Of a stretch of 46,140 nt of DNA, positions 1-6,572 are shown piece by piece. Numbering within the stretch: position 1 is the stretch's first letter; each line of letters opens with the position of its first letter. Under the pieces are notes generated by a model. It saw only the letters and a list, made by a program, of their open reading frames with translations, was not told where the DNA came from and did no database searches. The DNA lies in assembly GCA_013823855.1 (NCBI GenBank), contig PNMW01000014.1, positions 1 through 46,140 on the forward strand, written 5' to 3'. A program made the translations under genes and the position numbers. The DNA comes from Lysobacteraceae bacterium. GTDB taxonomy: Bacteria; Pseudomonadota; Gammaproteobacteria; Nevskiales; Nevskiaceae.

Positions 1-140
1 TGGAGCAAGAGCTTTTCGATCTGGGCGTCGCGGTAGACCAGTGTCGAGCGCAGCCGGTGATTCTCCAGACGGCTTTCCGCCAGCAGCGCGCGGAGGCTGT
101 CGACATCATTCGGCAGGTCGGCGGCGGCGCTTTCGAGCAT
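1..140 (-). CDS. tnpC: IS66-family transposase TnpC, N-terminal part (cut by window edge)
   Basis: Reading the minus strand from an ATG at 140, the frame stays open to the window edge. It encodes an N-terminus in which a Leu/Glu-rich helix (around LRALLAESRLENHRLRS) is followed by DAQIEKLLL. This matches the coiled-coil start of the large IS66 transposase, whose DDE catalytic part would lie outside the window. It sits directly downstream of the IS66 accessory genes tnpB and tnpA in the canonical tnpA-tnpB-tnpC order. A TTG a few codons upstream is an alternative start. Intactness beyond the window cannot be judged. Confidence 0.8.
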   Translation of the reverse strand, partial: MLESAAADLPNDVDSLRALLAESRLENHRLRSTLVYRDAQIEKLLL

Positions 141-179
141 GTCCTGATGATGCAAGAGACATGCAAAATCCGAATGAAA

Positions 180-527
180 TCAGGCCGCTTTCAGCGGTTT
201 CGCAGTCCGCTCCGGATGCCGCCAGTCGATCCCCTCCAGCAGCATCGACAACTGGGCGGCAGTCAGATGGATCCGGCCCGATTCCGCCCTTGGCCAGACG
301 AACCGGCCCCGCTCCAGACGCTTGGCCAGCAGGCACAAACCGTCACCGTCCCACCACAGCAGCTTGATCATGTCGCCGCGCCGGCCGCGGAACACGAACA
401 CATGGCCGGAAAATGGATCGTCGCGCAGCGCCTCCTGCACGATCGCCGACAGGCCATCAAAGCCCTTGCGCAGATCGGTGATCCCGGCCGCGAGCCAGAC
501 CCGTGTGCCTGCCGGCAGCCCAATCAT
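180..527 (-). CDS. tnpB: IS66-family accessory protein TnpB (Orf2)
   Basis: This 115-residue protein is the usual IS66 Orf2 length. It carries the family hallmarks: an N-terminal [17 protein letters not shown] block, a central [20 protein letters not shown] block and a C-terminal LLEGIDWR segment. IS66 TnpB is required for transposition together with TnpA and TnpC, but its biochemical role is not settled. Its start codon overlaps the stop of tnpA by four bases (ATGA), indicating translational coupling. It appears intact. A 39-bp gap separates it from tnpC. Confidence 0.93.
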   Translation of the reverse strand: MIGLPAGTRVWLAAGITDLRKGFDGLSAIVQEALRDDPFSGHVFVFRGRRGDMIKLLWWDGDGLCLLAKRLERGRFVWPRAESGRIHLTAAQLSMLLEGIDWRHPERTAKPLKAA

Positions 528-925
528 CGTCGCGCCAGCGGGCAGTCCAGCACCGTGCCCAGCGACTGCGCATCCACCGCGCCGCGAACGTGCACCGTGA
601 CGCCTGCCACCACGATCTCGATCGACGGCGTCACCTGTGAGATGGACGATGGCACAGCTTCCGGCTCAGCCGTCACCACCGGCAGCAGCCGCGGTGACCC
701 CGCCTGTCGCGCCAACCGGACGCTGGTGCCCTGATAGCGCCGAATCCACTTCCGCAACAGATTCGAATTCAACCCGTGGTCCAGCGCCAGACGCGACACC
801 GACACACCAGGCGCAAGCGCCCGCTCGACCAGCGCACGCTTGTCCGACTCGCTGTACACCCGCCGGCCGTCCGCATCCGTCGAAGAAACCAGACCCGCTA
901 CCAGTACTCCTTCCGCTCCCTTCAT
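524..925 (-). CDS. tnpA: IS66-family accessory protein TnpA (Orf1, HTH)
   Basis: This 133-residue protein has a helix-turn-helix region near residues 25-65 ([13 protein letters not shown], then [22 protein letters not shown]), as in the IS66 Orf1/IS3-OrfA-like DNA-binding proteins. A variable linker and a C-terminal [12 protein letters not shown] segment typical of IS66 Orf1 follow. It is the first gene of the element and overlaps tnpB by 4 bp. The 81 bp between its start and the IS end at 1006 hold the promoter side of the element. It appears intact. Confidence 0.9.
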   Translation of the reverse strand: MKGAEGVLVAGLVSSTDADGRRVYSESDKRALVERALAPGVSVSRLALDHGLNSNLLRKWIRRYQGTSVRLARQAGSPRLLPVVTAEPEAVPSSISQVTPSIEIVVAGVTVHVRGAVDAQSLGTVLDCPLARR

Positions 926-983
926 CGGTGTCCACTCCCGAACCCAGTGGACACCATCTTTCTGACCTTCAGACCTCAGCGAT

Positions 984-1006
984 AGCGGCCTTTACCGGAC
1001 GCTTAC
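984..1006 (-). repeat. IS66 terminal inverted repeat
   Basis: On the minus strand the sequence starts GTAAGCGTCCGGTAAAGG. GTAAGCG is the characteristic outer end of IS66-family inverted repeats. It marks the boundary between the element and the flanking P-type ATPase fragment. Confidence 0.8.
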
Positions 1007-1007
1007 G

Positions 1008-1121
1008 CTGGTTATGCTCACCGGTGATAACCGGCGCACGGCCGCTGCGGTGGCCAAGTCACTAGGTCTGGACGCCGTTGAGGCCGAGGTCGAACCGGCC
1101 GGCAAGGTCGCGCATGTCAAG
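1008..1121 (+). pseudogene. Heavy-metal P-type ATPase fragment (CopA-like hinge)
   Basis: About 36 codons read VMLTGDNRRTAAAVAKSLGL and continue through AEVEPAGKVAHVK. This is the TGDN hinge region of P1B-type (copper/heavy-metal) ATPases, where xxLTGDNxxTAxAVA is followed by the AEVxPxxKxxxV segment. The similarity starts at the IS66 end and stops abruptly after HVK, before the expected GDGIND motif. Only a sliver of the gene survives, truncated on both sides. The frame stays open afterwards but resembles nothing I recognise. It is a relic, not a functional gene. Confidence 0.75.
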
Positions 1122-1263
1122 ATTTCAGCAGGGGTCTACTTGCGCTCAGATGCTGAAATCACTGGTGACCATTTTGATCGCGCGCGTCAGCAGGGGCTTG
1201 GACCAGGCGGGAACCTGGTCGAGGGTCATCTTGCTTCCCAGTTTCAGTCGACGGTCCTTGATC

Positions 1264-1283
1264 GTAAGCGTCCGGCGAAGGCC
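1264..1283 (+). repeat. Orphan IS66-type end
   Basis: The 20 bases starting GTAAGCGTCCGG match the outer end of the IS66 repeat at 984-1006, with differences only in the inner part. The orientation is inverted relative to that copy. No IS66 gene follows on the right, so this is either the relic end of a deleted element or a fossil boundary. The 1122-1669 stretch otherwise holds no gene I can support. Confidence 0.5.
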
Positions 1284-1548
1284 TATTGCCTGTGTGATCC
1301 CGCAGAATCAGGTCGTGTATGCGCAGCCTACGGCGAGGCCTGAATATCCGCCGGAAACGCGTCACGTATTTTTGACCTGGCCACGCTTGGCTCCCCGTTG
1401 CGCCCCACTGCGACCGCTTATGACCAGCCTCCCCCGAGACAAAATAAAAGGGGGCGCTAGTAGCCGTTTAAAGGGACGGATGAATGATCACTGCAACCTC
1501 TTCCAGCACACCTCATTTTGAGCAAACTTGCGGCAGCATCCGATTCAC

Positions 1549-1640
1549 ACCGGATAATCCAACATTATCCGGTCTCAAAAATGCTTCGATTAACGCGGCA
1601 TTGCATTCGATTGATATTACGTAATACGATAGTACGTAAC
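1549..1640. promoter_or_regulatory. Inverted repeat and operator-like palindromes upstream of tnpT-like gene
   Basis: A perfect 10-bp inverted repeat (ACCGGATAAT, 5-bp spacer, ATTATCCGGT) occupies 1549-1573. A perfect 12-bp palindrome TATTACGTAATA lies at 1615-1626, followed by the related half-sites GTACGTAAC and GTACGAA just before the start codon at 1670. The layout parallels that upstream of the second tnpT-like gene at 7645-7739. KfrA-type proteins are known to bind their own promoter, so autoregulation is plausible. The distal repeat resembles a tyrosine-recombinase core site. Confidence 0.5.
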
Positions 1641-1669
1641 AAAGTACGAAATAAACAGGGCAAATCGCG

Positions 1670-2758
1670 ATGGCGAGAACCGGCATTTTCAAATGGGACG
1701 TCAAGGACGCCCGTGACCAGCTCATTCGAGAGGGCAAGCACCCTTCGATCGACGCCATCCGATCGGCGCTGGGTGACACCGGCTCGAAATCAACGATCCA
1801 TCGCTTTCTCAAGGAGCTGGACGAGGAAGAAGCCGGGTCTTCCAAGATCGCCATCAGCGATGCCCTACAGGGACTGGTGTCCCAGCTGTCGGAACGCCTG
1901 CTGCATGAGGGTCAAGTTGAAATTGAAGCCGCAGCTGCGCGATTTGCTGCGGAGCGGACCACCCTCAAAGCTGAAATCACCGCTGCAAGTCAGGATGCGA
2001 AAGCAATTCGAGCCGAACTTGCCTTATCGGAAGCAGCCTTGGCTGCCGAGCGATCAGAACGGGCAACTATCGCAACCGCGCTGCAAAACGAGCAGTTACA
2101 GGTGGCACGTCTGACAGAGCAAGCAAAGGCGTACGAACAACGTCTCACCGAACTGGCCAGCCATCAGAAGTCGCTCGAAGAAAAGCATGAAAACGCTCGG
2201 CAAGCGCTGGAACATTTCCGTGCCGCTGCCAAGGAGCAGCGAGAGCAGGAACTGCGCCGGCACGATCACCAGGTTCAGCAGTTGCAGACCGAGGTCAGGG
2301 CACTTAACAGCACGCTCACCGAAAAGCTGTCTCAGCTGACGCAGATCAGCAGCAATGCTGCGGCTTTAAGCGCCGAGGTCGCGTCGATCCGCCAGCAACT
2401 TCGTGACAGTCAATCGGGAAGGGAGAGACTGGAGCAGGAAGCTGGCCATCTGCGTGACACGATCAGCAAGGCGGGAGCTGAGCGGATCGACCTCGACAGG
2501 CGACTTGCTGAGACTCGATCAGCCGAATCGAAACTGCGCGGGCGACTTGCAGAAGTCGAAGAGATCGTGAGGCAACACGAAATTTCAAACGCCCGTTCGG
2601 ACGCCTTGCTGGATAGCCAGAAAGCGCGCTGCGCTCAACTTGAGCAAGAGCTTCAGGCCCTCAGGCATGAGCTGGCATCGAAGGTAGAAGCTCTAGCCAA
2701 AAGTGCAGCAGCTGCGTCACAGATGCCTGATACGCGGGACACCCAACATGTCGAGTGA
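1670..2758 (+). CDS. TnpT-like protein: KfrA_N DNA-binding domain plus long coiled coil
   Basis: This 362-residue protein has a compact N-terminal DNA-binding domain of the KfrA_N type. Residues about 1-55 include GKHPSIDAIRSALG and GSKSTIHRFLKELDEEE. It is followed by roughly 250 residues of Glu/Gln/Arg/Ala-rich coiled coil. Proteins of this build include plasmid KfrA regulators and the TnpT resolution factor of Tn4651-type Tn3 transposons. It is clearly paralogous to the gene at 6573-7619, sharing the N-terminal motifs, SLEEKHxxAR-ALEH-R in the middle, and KEQREQE followed by RRH. Its last 11 bases overlap the start of the RES gene, so the two are probably co-translated. No transposase or recombinase accompanies it, so it is either a relic of another transposon or a partner of the RES protein. 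Confidence 0.75.
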   Translation: MARTGIFKWDVKDARDQLIREGKHPSIDAIRSALGDTGSKSTIHRFLKELDEEEAGSSKIAISDALQGLVSQLSERLLHEGQVEIEAAAARFAAERTTLKAEITAASQDAKAIRAELALSEAALAAERSERATIATALQNEQLQVARLTEQAKAYEQRLTELASHQKSLEEKHENARQALEHFRAAAKEQREQELRRHDHQVQQLQTEVRALNSTLTEKLSQLTQISSNAAALSAEVASIRQQLRDSQSGRERLEQEAGHLRDTISKAGAERIDLDRRLAETRSAESKLRGRLAEVEEIVRQHEISNARSDALLDSQKARCAQLEQELQALRHELASKVEALAKSAAAASQMPDTRDTQHVE

Positions 2759-4223
2759 TCAGGAACTGGAGGAGCGCCGGGTCTGCAGCGACTGTGTTGC
2801 TGAAGCATTCCTGGCCAAGCTGATCGACGACGAAGGCGATGGTGCTGACTGCGATTACTGCGGCGCCGAGGGCGCCACAATCTCAATGTCAGAGCTTGCC
2901 GACCGCACCAGCAAAGCCATCTCTGAGCACTTCTACCTGACCCCGGATCAGCCCGATGCCTGGGATGAGATGCTCATGCGTGACAAGGAAAGCAATCATG
3001 AATGGTACCGGGAAGGGCAGCCGGTTCTGGATCTGATCGAGGAAATCGTCGGAACGCGCCCCGAGATCGCAGCCGATCTTCGAGAGATCCTCGATGACCG
3101 GGAAGGGTTCTTTGATCCGAGCGACCCACGGGAGGAATCGCCGTTTGCCACCACCGCGCAGTACGACTCTCGCGGGCCGAACAGCGACTACTGGCAATCC
3201 GAATGGGATCGGCTGAGACGCTCGCTGCAGTCGGAGGCTCGATTCTTCAATCAGGCAGCCGTGACCCACTTACGAGAAATCTTTGGGGGTGTGGCCGCCT
3301 ACCGACGCGGCGACAGCAATCCCTTGATCATCGCGGCAGGTCCTGGAACGGCGCATCCTGCGTTCTTCCGAGCGCGCGTTTTCCAGAACGAAAAGGAATT
3401 GCTGGCCGCGCTGAAAAGGCCGGATCTGGAACTAGGTCCGCCGCCAGAACACGCAGCGCGCGCCGGCAGGATGAATGCAAGGGGCATTTCCGTGTTCTAT
3501 GGCTCTTCAAATATCGAGACGGCGATGGGCGAAGTGCGTCCACCGGTCGGCAGTCATGTCCTCTGCGGGCGCTTCGATGTGATAAGGCAGTTACGCTTGC
3601 TCAACCTCAAAGCGCTGGACACGGTTACGGTGTCTGGCAGCGTGTTTGATCCCGAATATGCGCATCAACGGGGATGGGCGCAGTTCCTCAGCATATTGGG
3701 AAAACTGATGGTTCGTCCGGTGATGCCTGAGGCTGAACACAACGACTATCTCGCTACGCAAGCGATCGCAGACTACCTGGCGTCGTCTAACGAGCTTCAG
3801 GTCGACGGCATTCTGTTTCCTTCAGTTCAACGTGGCGCTGACCGAGAAGATCTTAACGTCGTCTTGTTTCGAAAAGCGTCAACTGTTGAAGCATTGCCAA
3901 TCCCAACAGGAACGAAGATTGACTCTCGATCCGGTGAAGATACTGAAGATGGCTGGGAAGTCGGCTTTTCTGTTATCGAGTCGAGGCCAGATCCCGAAGT
4001 GCGTGCTGAAGGCGCGGCTACCCGAGAAGTCGCAAATTCAAGGTTCGACCAAGACCTGATGTCGTTCGACGACGGGAACGGTTTGCGATCCGACCATATC
4101 GAAACACTTCGTGTGTGCTGCGAGAGCTTACACGTGCACATTGTCAAGGCCGTACGAGTAGAGCACGAAGCTCACTCGGTCAGTCGCCACATCTGGTACG
4201 AAGGCACAGCTACCGATTTCTAG
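2748..4223 (+). CDS. RES-domain protein with Cys4 N-terminal domain (toxin/NAD-targeting candidate)
   Basis: This 491-residue protein has two parts. The N-terminus (residues about 10-45) has two CxxC pairs (CSDC, CDYC) followed by a helical region. It resembles the N-terminal domain attached to many RES proteins (HEPN/RES N-terminal domain type). The centre (about 225-370) is a RES domain: RMNARGISVFYGSSNIETAM with Arg, Tyr and a following Glu, then a GRFDV strand, a YLATQAIADYL helix and DGILFPSVQRG. RES toxins of Xre-RES pairs deplete NAD+, so this family assignment suggests attack on NAD+ or an ADP-ribosyl transfer. The last 100 residues are unrecognised. No Xre antitoxin is adjacent. The start at 2748 overlaps the preceding gene by 11 bp, making that coiled-coil protein the only candidate partner. 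Confidence 0.75.
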   Translation: MSSDQELEERRVCSDCVAEAFLAKLIDDEGDGADCDYCGAEGATISMSELADRTSKAISEHFYLTPDQPDAWDEMLMRDKESNHEWYREGQPVLDLIEEIVGTRPEIAADLREILDDREGFFDPSDPREESPFATTAQYDSRGPNSDYWQSEWDRLRRSLQSEARFFNQAAVTHLREIFGGVAAYRRGDSNPLIIAAGPGTAHPAFFRARVFQNEKELLAALKRPDLELGPPPEHAARAGRMNARGISVFYGSSNIETAMGEVRPPVGSHVLCGRFDVIRQLRLLNLKALDTVTVSGSVFDPEYAHQRGWAQFLSILGKLMVRPVMPEAEHNDYLATQAIADYLASSNELQVDGILFPSVQRGADREDLNVVLFRKASTVEALPIPTGTKIDSRSGEDTEDGWEVGFSVIESRPDPEVRAEGAATREVANSRFDQDLMSFDDGNGLRSDHIETLRVCCESLHVHIVKAVRVEHEAHSVSRHIWYEGTATDF

Positions 4224-4254
4224 ATGTGATCTCGGGCGGCGGCGAGGCTTTCAT

Positions 4255-4363
4255 TGGTGCCCGGGACCGGAATCGAACCGGCGACCTGCCGCTTATCAGG
4301 CGGAGCCGTCTTTACGACGGTTCGGTTTATAAGACCGCTGCTCTACCTCTGAGCTACCCGGGC
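4255..4363 (-). tRNA. tRNA-like gene with three tandem anticodon-arm-like hairpins (Ile-type anticodons)
   Basis: On the minus strand there is a perfect 7-bp acceptor stem (GCCCGGG/CCCGGGC). A D arm (GCTC-AGAGGTA-GAGC), a variable stretch AGGTC, a T arm with the TTCGATT loop, discriminator A and an encoded CCA follow. Instead of one 17-nt anticodon arm there are three in a row. The first has loop CTTATAA (anticodon TAT). The second has loop CGTAAAG, or a 5-bp stem with a GTAAA loop. The third has loop CTGATAA (anticodon GAT). Each has four base pairs plus a mismatched outermost pair. Total length is 109 nt against about 76 expected. Arms one and three would both read Ile codons. Alternatives are a tRNA with a 34-nt insertion, or a degenerate tRNA used as an integration site. 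Whether it is charged cannot be told. Confidence 0.7.
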
Positions 4364-4394
4364 GTGCTTATGCACGGCGGCCGGGCAGACGTTC

Positions 4395-4418
4395 ACCCGG
4401 CTCGCGAAGCGAGCGGGT
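4395..4418. other. Hairpin in the 5' flank of the tRNA-like gene
   Basis: ACCCG-CTCGC, a GAA loop, then GCGAG-CGGGT forms a ten-pair hairpin with one bulged G. It lies 32 bp upstream of the tRNA-like gene as read on the minus strand. No T-run follows on either strand, so it is not an obvious intrinsic terminator. It could be part of the precursor leader. Confidence 0.4.
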
Positions 4419-4604
4419 ATATGCGGAAGGTCAGGTACTTAGCCATATAGAAAGACTATCAGAAGGAAGCGAGTTGTTGAAAATTTTCGCGAAAGATCGA
4501 ATTTTCAGCACGCAAAGCATCCAAGTTCAGGCCATCAGCCACGATGAAATTTCGGAATGCTTGCGTTCGCAATAAATTTCAATCTTTTCAATGTTTTAAG
4601 CAAT

Positions 4605-4622
4605 CGTTTTGATAATTCCGTT
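4605..4622 (+). promoter_or_regulatory. Possible promoter of the structured ncRNA
   Basis: A GATAAT hexamer at 4611-4616 lies at the edge of a markedly AT-rich stretch (about 4470-4620) that contrasts with the high-GC surroundings. The best -35-like hexamer at 16-bp spacing (CAATGT) is weak. A transcript starting near 4623 would run straight into the hairpins and terminator described next. Confidence 0.35.
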
Positions 4623-4785
4623 CAGATCCCTGCCAAGCCTCATCAACGGCCGGATCAGTTTCCGTTACTCCCTCTGATCCCCGCCGTTCACCGCCTGTGG
4701 CACCGCGTCGGCCGCCGGCGGTGGGATAACTGCCGCGTGTTCTCTCCGATGAAGCATTGGCCGCCGCAAGGCGGCTTTTCTTTGT
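4623..4785 (+). ncRNA. Candidate structured small RNA ending in an intrinsic terminator
   Basis: This stretch has no credible ORF but three successive inverted repeats. The first pairs AACGGC and GGATCAG (4645-4658) with CTGATCC and GCCGTT (4674-4688). The second pairs CACCGCC near 4690 with GGCGGTG near 4720. The third is the terminator hairpin at 4760-4775 with its T-rich tail. The T-run is on the plus strand only, and no plus-strand gene precedes it, so a roughly 160-nt transcript is the simplest reading. I do not recognise the family. The region 4364-4622 upstream holds nothing else I can support. Confidence 0.45.
4760..4783 (+). terminator. Rho-independent terminator
   Basis: GCCGCC, a GCAA tetraloop, GGCGGC and then TTTTCTTT form a compact GC-rich hairpin with a U-rich tail on the plus strand. 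It ends the candidate small RNA. The minus-strand gene to its right converges on it, but the opposite side lacks a T-run. Confidence 0.75.
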
Positions 4786-4806
4786 CTGCAATCGGGCACC
4801 GGCGGC

Positions 4807-5406
4807 TCAGGCCAGCGAACCCGGCGGCAGACGATGTCCGGGCAGACACGGCCAGAACATGCCGGTCGCCTGCCGATAGCGCGCGTAGGCGGCGGCCAGG
4901 CGGCTGGCCGCGAACTTGCGCTCTTCCAGCCGGGCGGCGACCGTGTAGATCACCGCCATGACCAGCAGCGGCACCGTCATCAGCGGTTCGCCGGTGGCCA
5001 CCGGCGTGATCAGCCAGCTGATCAGGTAGGCGGCATAGAACGGATGGCGGATGTACCGGTACGGCCCCACGCAGACCAGGTGCTCGGGCAGGTCGTCGGA
5101 GAACGCGAAGCTCAGCGGCTGCCGGCGGTTGCTGTGGATCGCCCACCAGAACAACGCCAGGCTGGCCGCCGCCAGCAGCAGCGCCAGCAGGCACTGGATG
5201 ATCGATTCGGCGCCGAGCATGACGAGGACGACGAGGCTGCCGATGCCGAAGCAGGTGCCGACCAGTTTGATGGTGTCGATGCCGCTGTTGCTGCCATGCG
5301 GAATCGTGAAGAAGCGGTACATCCCCCAGTTGAAGCTCAGCAGGCAGCTGGCCAGGGCAACCAGCACCAGGCCGGTGGCGGTCGTGACATGCAGGCTCAT
5401 GTCCAT
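4807..5406 (-). CDS. Isoprenylcysteine carboxyl methyltransferase (ICMT)-family membrane protein
   Basis: This 199-residue membrane protein has about five hydrophobic segments (near residues 10-25, 45-65, 70-88, 122-140 and 143-160). It carries the family signature LVCVGPYRYIRHPFYAAYL, the SAM-binding motif of ICMT/PEMT-like methyltransferases, followed by a downstream basic EERKFA segment. The substrate is unknown; bacterial members methylate small thiols, lipids or unknown acceptors. Its start overlaps the stop of the upstream gene (TGATG), so the two form an operon and are probably translationally coupled. It ends just before the structured RNA region. Confidence 0.75.
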   Translation of the reverse strand: MDMSLHVTTATGLVLVALASCLLSFNWGMYRFFTIPHGSNSGIDTIKLVGTCFGIGSLVVLVMLGAESIIQCLLALLLAAASLALFWWAIHSNRRQPLSFAFSDDLPEHLVCVGPYRYIRHPFYAAYLISWLITPVATGEPLMTVPLLVMAVIYTVAARLEERKFAASRLAAAYARYRQATGMFWPCLPGHRLPPGSLA

Positions 5407-6263
5407 CAGGCGCTCCGCCGCTGGTCGTGACGGCCGCGGCGCGCGAGCGCCAGGGTCGAGGCACGCGACAGCGCCGTGCCGATATCGGCCGGCGTCCGGG
5501 CAATGAAGATCAGGCGGTCTTCGCGGCTTTCGTCGATGTCGAGCTGGTCGAACAGCGAAAAGCTTTTGCGCGCGCAGATGCGGGCGATGCGCTGCCGTTC
5601 GGACGTCGAGTAGCGGGTCGCGGCGGCGATGCCGCGCACGGCAAAAGGGTGCTCGTTGGCGGCAGGCGGTGGCGCGCCGAGGCGTTCGCGCAGCAGCCGC
5701 GCCAGCCGGGCACCTTCGGCGCTGTAGCTGCCGTCATGGTGCGGTTCCACGTGGGCGAGGAAGCGTGAAACCCCGAGGTAGATAGTGGGTGACGCGGTCG
5801 TCGACCACAGCAGCGCGCGGCGCCCGAGCTGTCGCTCCCAGGCCTGGACGTCGACGATGCAGCGCTCGAACAGGGCCATGGTCGCGCCGCTGTTCTTGAG
5901 GTCATGACGGCTCGCGCTCCAGCCGACATGGACCAGCGGCAGCCCCGGTTCCGCGCCAAGGGAGTCGCGTCGGGTCATGAAGAAGCCGGCCAGCTGGCCG
6001 TCCGTATCCCGGCCGATGTACAGATGCGTGCAGTCGGCGACTTCGCGCGCCAGGATCGCGCTGGCGTCGTCGTAACTGGGGGCGGCGATCAGCGCCAGCT
6101 CGGTCTGCAGCCATGTATTGAGGCGCAGTTCCTCACCCGGAATCAGCTCGATGTCGAGCCCCGAAGCGTTGCCGGGCAGCACGTGGTCAAGCGGCGGAGG
6201 ACAGGCCGGGGCAGGGGGCTCGCGGTCGCGGGCGGAATCGTCGAAGCCGGGGGCAGTGGTCAT
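5406..6263 (-). CDS. Unrecognised 285-aa protein, possible acyltransferase fold
   Basis: I do not recognise a named family. The protein is soluble, with no signal peptide or membrane segment. The middle (about 85-160) has an alternation reminiscent of GNAT-like acyltransferases: CTHLYIGRDTDGQLAGFFM, LVHVGWSASRH, then an ALFERCI helix and RALLWSTTASP. The N-terminal 35 residues are Pro/Asp-rich and probably disordered. It overlaps by one base the methyltransferase gene behind it, which suggests a joint role. The 212 bp between its start and the transposon boundary hold its promoter and no further gene. The transposon separates it from the EAL-domain gene that originally preceded it on the same strand. 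Confidence 0.6.
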   Translation of the reverse strand: MTTAPGFDDSARDREPPAPACPPPLDHVLPGNASGLDIELIPGEELRLNTWLQTELALIAAPSYDDASAILAREVADCTHLYIGRDTDGQLAGFFMTRRDSLGAEPGLPLVHVGWSASRHDLKNSGATMALFERCIVDVQAWERQLGRRALLWSTTASPTIYLGVSRFLAHVEPHHDGSYSAEGARLARLLRERLGAPPPAANEHPFAVRGIAAATRYSTSERQRIARICARKSFSLFDQLDIDESREDRLIFIARTPADIGTALSRASTLALARRGRHDQRRSA

Positions 6264-6469
6264 GGCACACGCGGGAAGAAGGGCGTGGCCGGACCATCGA
6301 TCCGCGCTGGCGCGGAAGTCCTATCGGAATCCCATCGGAATTCCAATGGACTTCAATCGATGTTCAGGTCTTTGTATTGATTGATATTCATCACCTGAAG
6401 CGAGGGCCGCGAAGGCCCGTCGGCGGCGGCCGCCACGACAGCGGGTCCGTGGTCGCCGGGGTGCAAGCC

Positions 6470-6475
6470 TTGGAT
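6470..6475 (+). repeat. Target-site duplication, left copy (TTGGAT)
   Basis: TTGGAT directly precedes the left GGGG end. The identical hexamer follows the right end at 17134-17139. Tn3-family elements normally duplicate 5 bp, so one of the six matching bases may be chance. Confidence 0.85.
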
Positions 6476-6512
6476 GGGGTTCAGCCGAGATACGTGTAAA
6501 AATGCCCCATAG
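6476..6512 (+). repeat. Left terminal inverted repeat of the Tn3-family transposon
   Basis: These 37 bp begin GGGGTTCAGCCGAGATACG and end GCCCCATAG. They match the complement of 17097-17133 without a mismatch; identity is lost immediately inside. The length is close to the 38 bp typical of Tn3-family ends. Confidence 0.95.
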
Positions 6513-6572
6513 GATCCGATTTCCTTTTTGGAATCATGGTGTTGCCGGATAAAAACGGCGCCTAATCGGGGG

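Larger units (their letters stand above)
1..1006. mobile_element. IS66-family insertion sequence, partial (right end at 1006)
   Basis: The tnpA-tnpB-tnpC gene order on the minus strand plus a terminal sequence at 984-1006 define one end of an IS66-family element. On the minus strand that terminus begins GTAAGCGTCCGGTAAAGG, the classic start of IS66 ends. The other end lies beyond the window. The bases just outside (from 1007, gctggtta) would be one copy of the 8-bp target duplication expected for IS66, but the partner copy cannot be seen. The element has landed inside or next to a P-type ATPase gene, whose remnant starts immediately outside. Confidence 0.85.

Noticed and set aside
1122..1263. 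A minus-strand peptide starting MTLDQVPAWSKPLLTRAIK
   Set aside because: It is only about 27 codons before a stop. No family was recognised and no ribosome site is convincing; it is probably remnant DNA between IS66-type ends.
4255..4363. Reading the tRNA-like gene as an ordinary class II tRNA with a long variable arm
   Set aside because: The extra 34 nt contain two full hairpins, including one with a proper Ile anticodon loop. Class II variable arms have one stem and belong to Leu, Ser, Tyr or Sec tRNAs.
4255..4363. A self-splicing intron in the tRNA-like gene
   Set aside because: An insert of 34 nt is far too short for a group I or II intron, and it lies after, not within, the first anticodon loop.
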